From NCBI RefSeq assembly GCF_001686985.1, contig NZ_CP015318.1, positions 4,772,001 to 4,836,000 on the forward strand: a stretch of DNA of 64,000 nt. Direction: 5' to 3'. Positions 48,206-56,233 of this stretch are shown in pieces. This DNA comes from Mesorhizobium amorphae CCNWGS0123 (lineage in GTDB: Bacteria > Pseudomonadota > Alphaproteobacteria > Rhizobiales > Rhizobiaceae). The notes beneath the pieces were generated by a model that did not search any database, was not told the DNA's origin, and worked only from the letters and a program-made list of their open reading frames with translations. A program made the position numbers and the translations under genes. Within the stretch, counting starts at the first letter, position 1; every line of letters starts with the position of its first letter.

Positions 48206-50275
48206 ATGATGCGCGTCATCTCCTGTGTGACAATGGAGCACAACCTCTGGCTGGTGCTTGTCGCCGCGCTGGTCTGCAGCGCCGGTTCCTGGGCGACGAT
48301 CAGACTGTTCCTGCGCGCTCATGAGGCCACCGGCCTGCAGCAGATCGGCTGGCATTTCCTGACCGCGGTCAGCGCCGGGTCGTCGATCTGGTGCACACAT
48401 TTCGTCGCCATGCTGGCTTACGACCCGGGCGCGCCCATCGCCTTCGATCCGGTGCTGACGATCGCCTCGCTGTTCCTTGCCATGGCTGGCACCGCTGCCG
48501 GCTTCATCGCCGCGACCGGCCATGCCCCCCGCATTGCTCCCATCGTCGGCGGCATCATCCTCGGCCTGGCGATCTCAGGCATGCACTATACCGGCATGGC
48601 CGCCTATCATGTCGACGGCATTGTCGAGTGGGACACGACCTATGTCGTCGTCTCGGTCGTGCTCTCGGTGTTGTTCTCGTGCCTGGCGATCAACGTCGCC
48701 CTGAACGACCGCATATCCGGGCACAAATACCTGGCTGCCGCCATTCTGGTCGCGGCCATCGTCAGCCTCCATTTCACCGCCATGGCGGCAATGCAGGTGA
48801 CGCCGCTGGCACTGCACGGCGACTACACCAACCCCGCCGCCCTGCGGGCCATGGCGCTTGGTGTCGCCGTCGCCGGGCTTATCGTGATCGGCACCGGCCT
48901 CGCGAGCTACCTGATCGACGATCGCACGCGCTCGGAAGCCTTTCGCCGCTTGCACCATCTGGCGATGAACGACACGCTGACCGGCCTGCCAAACAGGGCG
49001 AACTTCAACGAGTATCTCGACCGCGAGATCGACCGCGCCAGGGAACTCGGCGGCAAGGTGGCAATTATCGGCATCGACCTCGACCGGTTCAAGGAAATCA
49101 ACGATCTCTGGGGCCATGGCGCCGGCGATCTGGCCCTGAAAACCCTGGCTGGACGGATGAGCGCGCTGCTGCAGGACGGCGAATTCGTCGCCCGTCTCGG
49201 TGGCGACGAGTTTGCCGCCATCAAGCGCATGAAAGGACAGGCCGACCTCCTGGATTTCGTGTCGCGGCTGGAAGCGGCACTCTTTGCGCCGATCCGGATC
49301 GACGATTTCGAAGCCGCTGCCGGCGCCAGCCTCGGCGTCGCGATCTATCCCACCGACGCGCACAACCGCGAAACCCTCGTCAACAACGCCGATCTGGCGA
49401 TGTACCGCGCCAAGGCGAATGTGACGCAGACCGTCTGTTTCTACGAGCAGGCCATGGACGAGGCCGTCCGCGCCAACCGCGCGCTTGCCAACGACCTGCG
49501 CGAAGCGGTGGAGAACGGCCAGCTCGACCTGCACTACCAGGTGCAGACCTCGGTCTCGACCGGCGACATCCGCGGCTATGAGGCGCTGCTGCGCTGGAAG
49601 CATCCGACGCGCGGCAACATTCCCCCGATCGAATTCATCCCGCTGGCCGAGGAAAACGGCCTGATCCTGCCGCTCGGCGAATGGGTGCTGCGCACCGCCT
49701 GCGCCAAGGCTGCCTCGTGGGAGCACCCCTACAAGGTCGCCGTCAACCTCTCCCCGGTGCAGTTCGCCCATGCCGACCTGCCGAAGCTCGTCCACGAGAT
49801 CCTGCTCGAGACCGGCCTGCGCCCGAACCGGCTCGAGCTGGAAATCACCGAATCCACCATCATTGCCGACAAGAACCGCACCTTGACCATCTTGCGGCGC
49901 ATCAAGGCGCTGGGCGTCACCATCGCCATCGACGATTTCGGCACCGGCTACTCTTCGCTGGAAACGCTGCGAGCCTTCCCGTTCGACAAGATCAAGCTCG
50001 ATCGCTCGTTCATGTCCGAGGTCGAGACAAGCCCGCAGGCCAAGGCTATCATCCGCGCCGTGCTGGCGCTTGGCCAGAGCCTCCACATCCCGGTGCTGGC
50101 CGAAGGCGTCGAGACGCACAGCCAGCTGTCGATCCTGCGCGCCGAAGGCTGCAACGAGGCGCAAGGCTACCTGCTTGGCCGCCCGGCGCCGTTCGGCGAG
50201 ATCTTCGCGCTGATGCATGGCCACAACGGCATCGCCGCAACCGCGCTTGCAGCGCCTGCGCAGGCTGTTGCGTAG
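48206..50275 (+). CDS. MHYT-GGDEF-EAL cyclic di-GMP protein
   Basis: This 689-residue membrane protein has an N-terminal MHYT sensor of seven helices with the three motif copies THFVAM, GMHYTGMAAY and LHFTAMAAM, proposed to bind copper and sense a diatomic gas. A GGDEF domain follows with intact active site (RLGGDEF) but no RxxD inhibition site. The EAL phosphodiesterase domain keeps its catalytic residues (YEALLRW, ELEITES, IDDFGTGYSSL, KLDRSF, EGVE). Both synthesis and breakdown of cyclic di-GMP are possible. It has the same architecture as YkoW/NbdA. Confidence 0.94.
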   Translation: MMRVISCVTMEHNLWLVLVAALVCSAGSWATIRLFLRAHEATGLQQIGWHFLTAVSAGSSIWCTHFVAMLAYDPGAPIAFDPVLTIASLFLAMAGTAAGFIAATGHAPRIAPIVGGIILGLAISGMHYTGMAAYHVDGIVEWDTTYVVVSVVLSVLFSCLAINVALNDRISGHKYLAAAILVAAIVSLHFTAMAAMQVTPLALHGDYTNPAALRAMALGVAVAGLIVIGTGLASYLIDDRTRSEAFRRLHHLAMNDTLTGLPNRANFNEYLDREIDRARELGGKVAIIGIDLDRFKEINDLWGHGAGDLALKTLAGRMSALLQDGEFVARLGGDEFAAIKRMKGQADLLDFVSRLEAALFAPIRIDDFEAAAGASLGVAIYPTDAHNRETLVNNADLAMYRAKANVTQTVCFYEQAMDEAVRANRALANDLREAVENGQLDLHYQVQTSVSTGDIRGYEALLRWKHPTRGNIPPIEFIPLAEENGLILPLGEWVLRTACAKAASWEHPYKVAVNLSPVQFAHADLPKLVHEILLETGLRPNRLELEITESTIIADKNRTLTILRRIKALGVTIAIDDFGTGYSSLETLRAFPFDKIKLDRSFMSEVETSPQAKAIIRAVLALGQSLHIPVLAEGVETHSQLSILRAEGCNEAQGYLLGRPAPFGEIFALMHGHNGIAATALAAPAQAVA

Positions 50276-50290
50276 ACGATAGCACGCCAA

Positions 50291-50409
50291 GATTCAGGTC
50301 AGGCTGAGTCGAGAATGGCGGTTTCCGAGAACCGGAGCGGAGCGTACTTAAGTACGTGAGCACCGGAAGCGTAGGAAACCACCGTTCGCAGGCCGGCCTC
50401 ACCTGAATC
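50291..50409. repeat. Structured intergenic repeat, copy 2
   Basis: This 119-bp element is bounded by GATTCAGGT (50291) and ACCTGAATC (50401). Inner arms GGCGGTTTCC (50317) and GGAAACCACC (50374) pair, as do the tip bases in the perfect palindrome GTACTTAAGTAC (50344-50355). It shares GTCAGGCTGAGTCG and GAGAACCGGAGCGGAGCG with the copy at 9219-9335. It lies between converging genes and touches the stop codon of the glucose dehydrogenase. Confidence 0.78.
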
Positions 50410-52721
50410 TATTTCGGCAGCGTGTAGGCCATCACATAGTCGCCTGGCTTGGTGCCGACCGAGCCGTGGCCGCCGGCAACGATGACCACGAACTGGCGCC
50501 CGTCGGCGACCGTATAGGTCATCGGCGTCGACTGGCCGCCGGCCGGCAGTCTGGCTTTCCAGAGCTGCCTGCCCGAAGTCAGATCATAGGCGCGCAGATA
50601 GTCGTCGACCGCCGCCCCAAGGAAGGCGACACCGCCGGCGGTGACCATCGGTCCGCCAATGCCGGGCACGCCGACCTTGAACGGCAGCGGCAGCGGCGTC
50701 ATGTCGTAGACGGTACCGTTGCGGTGCTTGTAGGCGATCTTGCCGGTCCTGAGGTCGACGCCAGCCACATAACCCCAGGGCGGCGCCTGGCAGGGGATGC
50801 CGAGCGGCGACAGGAACGGTCCCATCACCACCGCATAGGGCGCGCCTTCGTTGCGGTTGAGCCCTTGCTCGCTGCCGCGCCCTTCATCCGGCGGCGGCAC
50901 CTGGTCGCGCGGGATGAGCTGCGACTTGAACGCCAGATAGGTCGGCATGCCGAACATCACCTGCCTGACCGGATCGACGGCGACGCCACCCCAGTTGAAA
51001 GTACCGAAATTGCCGGGATAGATCAGCGAACCCTGCACGGACGGCGGCGTATAGCGGCCTTCATAGCGCAGGCCTTGCAATTCGATGCGGCACGCCAGCT
51101 GGTCGAACATCGTGATGCCCCACATGTCGGCGCCGGTCAGCGGCTTCGGATTGAAGGAGAGATCCGATTCCGGCTGCGTCGGCGAGGTGTGGTCGCCCTC
51201 GATCGCGCCGCCCGGCGCCGGCACTTCCTTGACCGGAACGATCGGCTCGCCGCTGCGCCGGTCGAGCACATAGAGGTCGCCCTGCTTGGTCGGCCCGACC
51301 AGCGCCGGCACGACGCCGCCAGCGGTGGTGATGTCGACCAGCGTTGGTTGCGCCGGCACGTCCATGTCCCACAGATCGTGGTGCACGGTCTGCCGCACCC
51401 AGCGCACTTTTCCGGTGTTGAGATCGAGCGCGGTGATCGAGGAGGAGAATTTCTCGACATTGGCGCTGCGGCCCATGCCGAGCTGGTCCGGCGTCTGGTT
51501 GCCGAGCGGCACATAGAGCAGGCCGAGCTTCTCGTCGGCGCTCGGTGTCGACCACATGTTGGGCGAGTTGTTGGTGTAGGTTTGGCCCGCCGGCAACGGC
51601 GTCGTCTGGTCGGGATTGCCGGAATCCCAGTTCCACAGCAAGGCGCCGCTGTCGACATCGAAGGCGCGGATGACGCCGGATGGCTCCTCGGTCGAGTAAT
51701 TGTCGTTGACCGCACCGCCGACGATGATCTTGCCGCCCGATATCAGCGGCGCCGAGGTCGAGTAGTAATAGCCCGACTTCGGATAGGGCATCCCGGTCAG
51801 CAGGTTCAGCGTCCCGCCTTCGGCAAAGGACGGGCAGATCTCCCCGTTCGCGGCGTCGAGGGCGATCAGCCGCGCGTCGGAGGTCGGCAGATAGACGCGC
51901 GCCGCACACGGCTGCCCGGCGGCGATCTTGGCGTCGGCATAGTAGGACACGCCGCGGCAGGTCTGGTGCTGGCGGTCCTTGTCCAGCTTGATCTTGGGAT
52001 CGTAGCGCCATTTCTCCTTGCCGGTCGCGGCATCGATGGCGATGGCGAAATTATGCGGCGTGCAGATATAGAGCGCATCGCCGATCTTCAGCGGCGTCAC
52101 CTGATAGGTCGTCTCGCCGATGTCGTCGGGGCCCTTTATGTCGCCGGTGCGATAGGTCCAGGCCGGCTGCAGATTGGCGACGTTGTCGGTGGTGATCTGG
52201 TCGAGCGGCGAGTAGCGCTGGCCATATTGCGTGCGGCCGTAAAAGTGCCATTCGCCTGCAGGCACATTGCCGCCGAGATCGGCCGTCGGCGTCACCTTGT
52301 CGGCGCTGAGTTGACCGGCGATGTCCTTGGGATCGGCGGTCATCGAGTAACCGGCCACCGCAAGCGAGGCCAGCACCGCCAGGATGAGCGGCGCCCGCCC
52401 GTCGGGACCGGTGAGCCCCCGCCTCGCCCAAGGCGTCAAAAGCCACAGCGCCAGGAGCACGATGACGCCGCCGCGCGGCCCGAGCTCCCACCAGTCGAAG
52501 CCGATCTCCCAGACCGCCCAGCACAGCGTGCCGATGACGATCGCCGCGTAGAGCCACAACGCGATGGATTTGCGCCTGTAGAGCAGCCAGCCGGCGAGCA
52601 GGAAAGCGAGACCGGTAATGACGTAGTACCAGCTGCCGCCGAGCGACGCCAACCAGATGCCGCCGCCGCCGAGAATCAGACCGATGAGAGCAAGGACCAC
52701 GGCGGTGAGGATGGTTGCCAT
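50409..52721 (-). CDS. gcd: Membrane-bound PQQ-dependent glucose dehydrogenase
   Basis: This 770-residue quinoprotein has five N-terminal membrane helices (to about residue 145) then a periplasmic eight-bladed propeller. PQQ-family blocks include GEWHFYGRTQYGQRYSPLDQITTDNVANLQPAWTYRTGD, GEICPSFAEGGTLNL, WGGVAVDPVRQVMFG and GGQSTPMTYTVADGRQFVVIVAGGHGS. It oxidises aldoses such as glucose to lactones at the periplasmic face and feeds ubiquinone. The pqq biosynthesis genes are not in this window, so function depends on PQQ made elsewhere or taken up. Quinate dehydrogenase is a less likely alternative. Confidence 0.92.
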   Translation of the reverse strand: MATILTAVVLALIGLILGGGGIWLASLGGSWYYVITGLAFLLAGWLLYRRKSIALWLYAAIVIGTLCWAVWEIGFDWWELGPRGGVIVLLALWLLTPWARRGLTGPDGRAPLILAVLASLAVAGYSMTADPKDIAGQLSADKVTPTADLGGNVPAGEWHFYGRTQYGQRYSPLDQITTDNVANLQPAWTYRTGDIKGPDDIGETTYQVTPLKIGDALYICTPHNFAIAIDAATGKEKWRYDPKIKLDKDRQHQTCRGVSYYADAKIAAGQPCAARVYLPTSDARLIALDAANGEICPSFAEGGTLNLLTGMPYPKSGYYYSTSAPLISGGKIIVGGAVNDNYSTEEPSGVIRAFDVDSGALLWNWDSGNPDQTTPLPAGQTYTNNSPNMWSTPSADEKLGLLYVPLGNQTPDQLGMGRSANVEKFSSSITALDLNTGKVRWVRQTVHHDLWDMDVPAQPTLVDITTAGGVVPALVGPTKQGDLYVLDRRSGEPIVPVKEVPAPGGAIEGDHTSPTQPESDLSFNPKPLTGADMWGITMFDQLACRIELQGLRYEGRYTPPSVQGSLIYPGNFGTFNWGGVAVDPVRQVMFGMPTYLAFKSQLIPRDQVPPPDEGRGSEQGLNRNEGAPYAVVMGPFLSPLGIPCQAPPWGYVAGVDLRTGKIAYKHRNGTVYDMTPLPLPFKVGVPGIGGPMVTAGGVAFLGAAVDDYLRAYDLTSGRQLWKARLPAGGQSTPMTYTVADGRQFVVIVAGGHGSVGTKPGDYVMAYTLPK

Positions 52722-52986
52722 AACGACACTCCTTCAGGCGCAGCAGGCGAGCGGCCGAAAACCGCCGTCTCGAAATGGAAACGCAGCCCGCTTTCGATTC
52801 TGTTTCATCTCGCCGCCGCAGTTTTCCGCCCGCTCGCGCGAGGTGTCAAATTAGCAGGACAGTATGTTTTGATACCGCGGGCATCGTTCCGGCATGTGCT
52901 TAGGCCCTGTTGCTGTTCACGTCGAAATGACCGGGATGCCGGTTGCCATTCTTCTGCCCGTTGTCGGGCGATGCTATGCTTTGCCT

Positions 52987-54627
52987 ATGAAAGCCGATGC
53001 CGCCTCGTTGCTCGAACGGGCCCGCCACGCCTATGGACAGCGGGCATGGGCGGATGCATTCGAGCTGCTGCGGGCAACCGACGAGATCACGCCTCTCGTC
53101 GCTGAAGACCTCGAACGGCTGCTCTGGACGGCCGGCATGCTGGACCGCGATCAGGACATCTTCGCCGCCGGCGAGCGTCTCTTCAACATGCATATCGAAG
53201 CCGGCCGCGACGATCAGGCGGCATATTGGGCGTTCTTCCGTGGCTTCCGGCTTTTGACGTTGGGCGAGGAAGGCCACGCAACTGCCATTATCCAGCAGGC
53301 GCAGCGCCTGGCGGATGGCTATGGCCGCGAGTGCGCGGCGCATGGCTATCTGTTGTTGCTGTCGGCACAAAAGGAACTGATGACCGGCAACGACCCGGCG
53401 TCGGAGGCGCTGGCAAGACAGGCGCTGGCGATCGGCGAACGCTGCAGCGACATCGACCTGATCGCCTTCGCCAGATGCTATCTCGGCCGCGCGCTGGTGC
53501 GGCAGGGCCGGGTCGAGGAAGGCATCGCCTCGCTCGACGAAGCCATGCTGCCGGCTGCCGGCGGCAAGCTGTCACCCGTTGTCACCGGCCTCGTCTACTG
53601 CAACCTGATCGCCGCATGCCGGCAAGTCTATGCGTTCGATCGTTCGCGCGAATGGACCGAGGCGCTGTCGAACTGGTGCGGAGCCCAGCCGCAGCTGGTT
53701 CAGTTCAACGGCGTCTGTCTGCTGCACCGTGCCGAGATTATGGAGTTGAACGGCGCCTGGCAGGATTCGATTGCCGAGGCGCGGCGTGCCACGCGCCTGC
53801 TTGCCCATTCCAGCGGCAACGAAGCGGCAGCTGGCGCGGCCTACCAGGAGGCCGAAATCCATCGGCTGCGTGGCGAGTTCGCCGCCGCCGAGGATCTTTA
53901 TCGCGCCGCCAGCCGGCTCGGGCTCGAGCCGCAGCCCGGCATGGCGCTGCTGCGCCTCATGCAGGGCCGGGCCGAGCAGGCAGCGGCAACCATTCGCCGC
54001 GTGCTTGCCACGACCAAGGCGCCGCTCGGCCGTGCCCGTCTGCTGCCGGCGCTGGTCGAGATCACGATGGCCGCGGGCGCTGCCGACGAAGCGCATGAAG
54101 CCTGCGAAGAGTTGGAGATGATCGCCGGCCGCTTCGCCACCGACATCCTGGCCGCAATGGCCGCGCAGGCGAAAGGCCAGATCGAGATGGCTGGAGGTGA
54201 TGCCGCGGCGGCGCTTGGCCATTTCCGCGCCGCCCTGACGACCTGGCAGCGCGCCGGCGCTCCCTATCTTGAGGCGCGTCTGCGCGTGCTGGCCGGCCAA
54301 GCCTGCCGCATGCTTGGCGACGAGGACGGCGCCGAACTGGAATTCGAGGCCGCCAGCTCGATTTTCACCGCGCTGGGCGCGGCACCCGACCTCGCCCGTG
54401 TCGATCAGTTGATCCAGCCGGCTTCTACGCCCTCGCATGGCTTGACGCGGCGCGAGATCGAGGTCCTCGGCCTTGTCGCCACAGGCAAGACAAACAGGCT
54501 GATCGCCACAGACCTCGGCCTCAGCGAAAAGACCGTCGACCGACATCTCAGCAACATCTTCGACAAGCTGGCGGTCAACTCGCGCGCCGCCGCGACAGCC
54601 TACGCCTTCCAGAACGGCCTGCTCTGA
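52987..54627 (+). CDS. LuxR-family regulator with TPR-like N-terminal region
   Basis: This 546-residue regulator's last ~65 residues are a LuxR helix-turn-helix (LTRREIEVLGLVATGKTNRLIATDLGLSEKTVDRHLSNIFDKLAVNSRAAATAYAFQNGLL). The rest is alpha-helical with TPR-like repeats (MLDRDQDIFAAGERLFNMHIEAG; AHGYLLLLSAQKELMTGNDPASEALARQALAIG). There is no ATPase or receiver domain, so it resembles the C-terminal half of MalT-type proteins. The ATG at 52987 follows the first helical unit. Target genes are unknown; the flavin monooxygenase downstream is separated by a terminator. Confidence 0.88.
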   Translation: MKADAASLLERARHAYGQRAWADAFELLRATDEITPLVAEDLERLLWTAGMLDRDQDIFAAGERLFNMHIEAGRDDQAAYWAFFRGFRLLTLGEEGHATAIIQQAQRLADGYGRECAAHGYLLLLSAQKELMTGNDPASEALARQALAIGERCSDIDLIAFARCYLGRALVRQGRVEEGIASLDEAMLPAAGGKLSPVVTGLVYCNLIAACRQVYAFDRSREWTEALSNWCGAQPQLVQFNGVCLLHRAEIMELNGAWQDSIAEARRATRLLAHSSGNEAAAGAAYQEAEIHRLRGEFAAAEDLYRAASRLGLEPQPGMALLRLMQGRAEQAAATIRRVLATTKAPLGRARLLPALVEITMAAGAADEAHEACEELEMIAGRFATDILAAMAAQAKGQIEMAGGDAAAALGHFRAALTTWQRAGAPYLEARLRVLAGQACRMLGDEDGAELEFEAASSIFTALGAAPDLARVDQLIQPASTPSHGLTRREIEVLGLVATGKTNRLIATDLGLSEKTVDRHLSNIFDKLAVNSRAAATAYAFQNGLL

Positions 54628-54636
54628 AGTCCGAAG

Positions 54637-54680
54637 GATCGCGTGCACGACGATCCAAGAGATCGCGTGCGCGACGATCC
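54637..54680 (+). repeat. Tandem 24-bp repeat after the LuxR gene
   Basis: GATCGCGTGC[A/G]CGACGATCC occurs at 54637-54656 and 54661-54680, with a partial third unit (GAGATCGCGCGTG) following. Each unit carries a GATC at both ends, so it is itself partly palindromic. Confidence 0.65.
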
Positions 54681-54694
54681 GAGATCGCGCGTGG

Positions 54695-54718
54695 GGCATG
54701 GGGGAAAATCCCCATGCC
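54695..54718 (+). terminator. Intrinsic terminator of the LuxR-family gene
   Basis: GGCATGGGG-GGAAAAT-CCCCATGCC (9-bp perfect stem) followed by GCTTCTTTTCC. It separates the LuxR gene from the downstream flavin monooxygenase. Confidence 0.75.
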
Positions 54719-54811
54719 GCTTCTTTTCCGTCGTGAGGTATCTCCCCGAAGCGCCGCCGCGTCGGATCGCTATTTTCGCTCCATGGCTGACGACAACCGC
54801 ATGGAGCGATC

Positions 54812-56092
54812 ATGAACCAGATTTCGACACCTCGCCCGACTTCAAGCCCCGTACTGAAACCGCACGGCCGCGTCGGCATCACCCAGACCAGGGCGCGCGC
54901 CGGTTCCTTGCTGGAACCGGGAGCAGCGTTCATGCAACTGGAGGCTGGCGCCCTGCAGGCAGCGGGCAGCCAAGTACCATCGGACGAAGAAAGGCGGCCC
55001 GCGCTCAGGGAAGAGCATGTCGACGTCGTCGTCATCGGCGCCGGCCAGAACGGCCTGTCCGTCGGCTACCATCTCGCCCGCAAGGGCGTGAAGTTCGTCA
55101 TCCTGGAGGCACGCGAACGCGTTGGCGACATCTGGCGTTCGCGCTGGGATTCGCTGCGCCTGTTCACGCCGGCACGCTTTGACGCGCTGATCGGCATGCC
55201 CTTCCCCGCTGAACGCTATTCCTTCCCGACCAAGGACGACATGGCCGACTATCTGGAAGTCTATGCGAAAAAGTTTTCCCTGCCGGTGCGCACCGGCTTC
55301 AAGGTCGACGAGGTGACCCGTTCCGGCGACCGCTACATCGTCTCTGCCGGCCAGACCCGGTACGTCGCCGGGCATGTCGTGGCCGCGGCCTCGAGCTACC
55401 AGAAGCCGAAGATCCCGGATTTCGCGGCGTCGCTCGATCCGTCGATCCGGCAATTTCACTCGGGCGTCTACAAGAACCCTGGGCAGCTCAATCCGGGCAG
55501 CGTGCTGCTGGTTGGTGCCAGCAATTCCGGTGCGGAAATCGCCATGGATCTCGCGGCTACGCATCAAGTCTGGCTGGCCGGCCGGCATCCCGGCCACATC
55601 CCCGTCGCCTACAATGGCTATTTTGCCATGCGTCTAGTGCTGCCGGTCGTCCTCCGCATCGTTTTCCACCGCCTGCTCACGGTCGACACACCGATGGGCC
55701 GAAAGGCCAAGCCGCAGCAGCTGTCGCATGGCCTGCCGCTGATCCGGGTCAAGCCGCAAGATCTGGATGCCGCCGGCGTCCGCCGGGTCTCCCGCGTCGC
55801 CGGCGTCCGGGACGGCAAGCCGATGCTCGACGACGGCCAGCTTCTCGACGTTTCGAACGTCATCTGGTGCACCGGTTTCCGGGCCGGGCTGGATTGGATC
55901 AAGCTGCCGATCTTCGACGACAGCGGCCGGGTGAAGCAGTATCGCGGCGCGGTGGAGGGCGAACCCGGCCTCTATGTCTGCGGCCTGCATTTCCAGCACT
56001 CGACCTCGTCCACCATGATCCATGGCGCGGCTCGCGATGCCGGCTATGTGGCGGACAAGATCGGCGAACGGATGCGGGCGGCCGCCCGGTAA
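54812..56092 (+). CDS. Flavin-dependent monooxygenase (NAD(P)/FAD-binding)
   Basis: This 426-residue protein has an FAD motif VVVIGAGQNGLSVGYHLARKG and a second Rossmann motif VLLVGASNSGAEIAMDLA for NADPH, with the ATGY-equivalent VIWCTGFRAGLDWI at the end. It looks like the YUCCA/CzcO-like family of N- or Baeyer-Villiger oxygenases. A ~60-residue N-terminal extension (MNQISTPRPTSSPVLKPHGR...) has no obvious signal and may be disordered. The substrate is unknown. It is the second such enzyme in the window and is not related by sequence context to the first. Confidence 0.87.
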   Translation: MNQISTPRPTSSPVLKPHGRVGITQTRARAGSLLEPGAAFMQLEAGALQAAGSQVPSDEERRPALREEHVDVVVIGAGQNGLSVGYHLARKGVKFVILEARERVGDIWRSRWDSLRLFTPARFDALIGMPFPAERYSFPTKDDMADYLEVYAKKFSLPVRTGFKVDEVTRSGDRYIVSAGQTRYVAGHVVAAASSYQKPKIPDFAASLDPSIRQFHSGVYKNPGQLNPGSVLLVGASNSGAEIAMDLAATHQVWLAGRHPGHIPVAYNGYFAMRLVLPVVLRIVFHRLLTVDTPMGRKAKPQQLSHGLPLIRVKPQDLDAAGVRRVSRVAGVRDGKPMLDDGQLLDVSNVIWCTGFRAGLDWIKLPIFDDSGRVKQYRGAVEGEPGLYVCGLHFQHSTSSTMIHGAARDAGYVADKIGERMRAAAR

Positions 56093-56233
56093 GGGCTGAC
56101 GGACGGGCTTTTGAACGCATAGTCGGGCGCCGGGGCGGCAATATTCGCACGGCGCCCGGCAATTGCGCTGACAAATGAGAACAAAACGGAGACACTTCTG
56201 GCCTTTCGCTGCCGAATCACTACATTCGGGGCG

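Noticed and set aside
54637..54680. Possible CRISPR-like repeat
   Set aside because: Only two units with a 4-base spacer and no cas genes.
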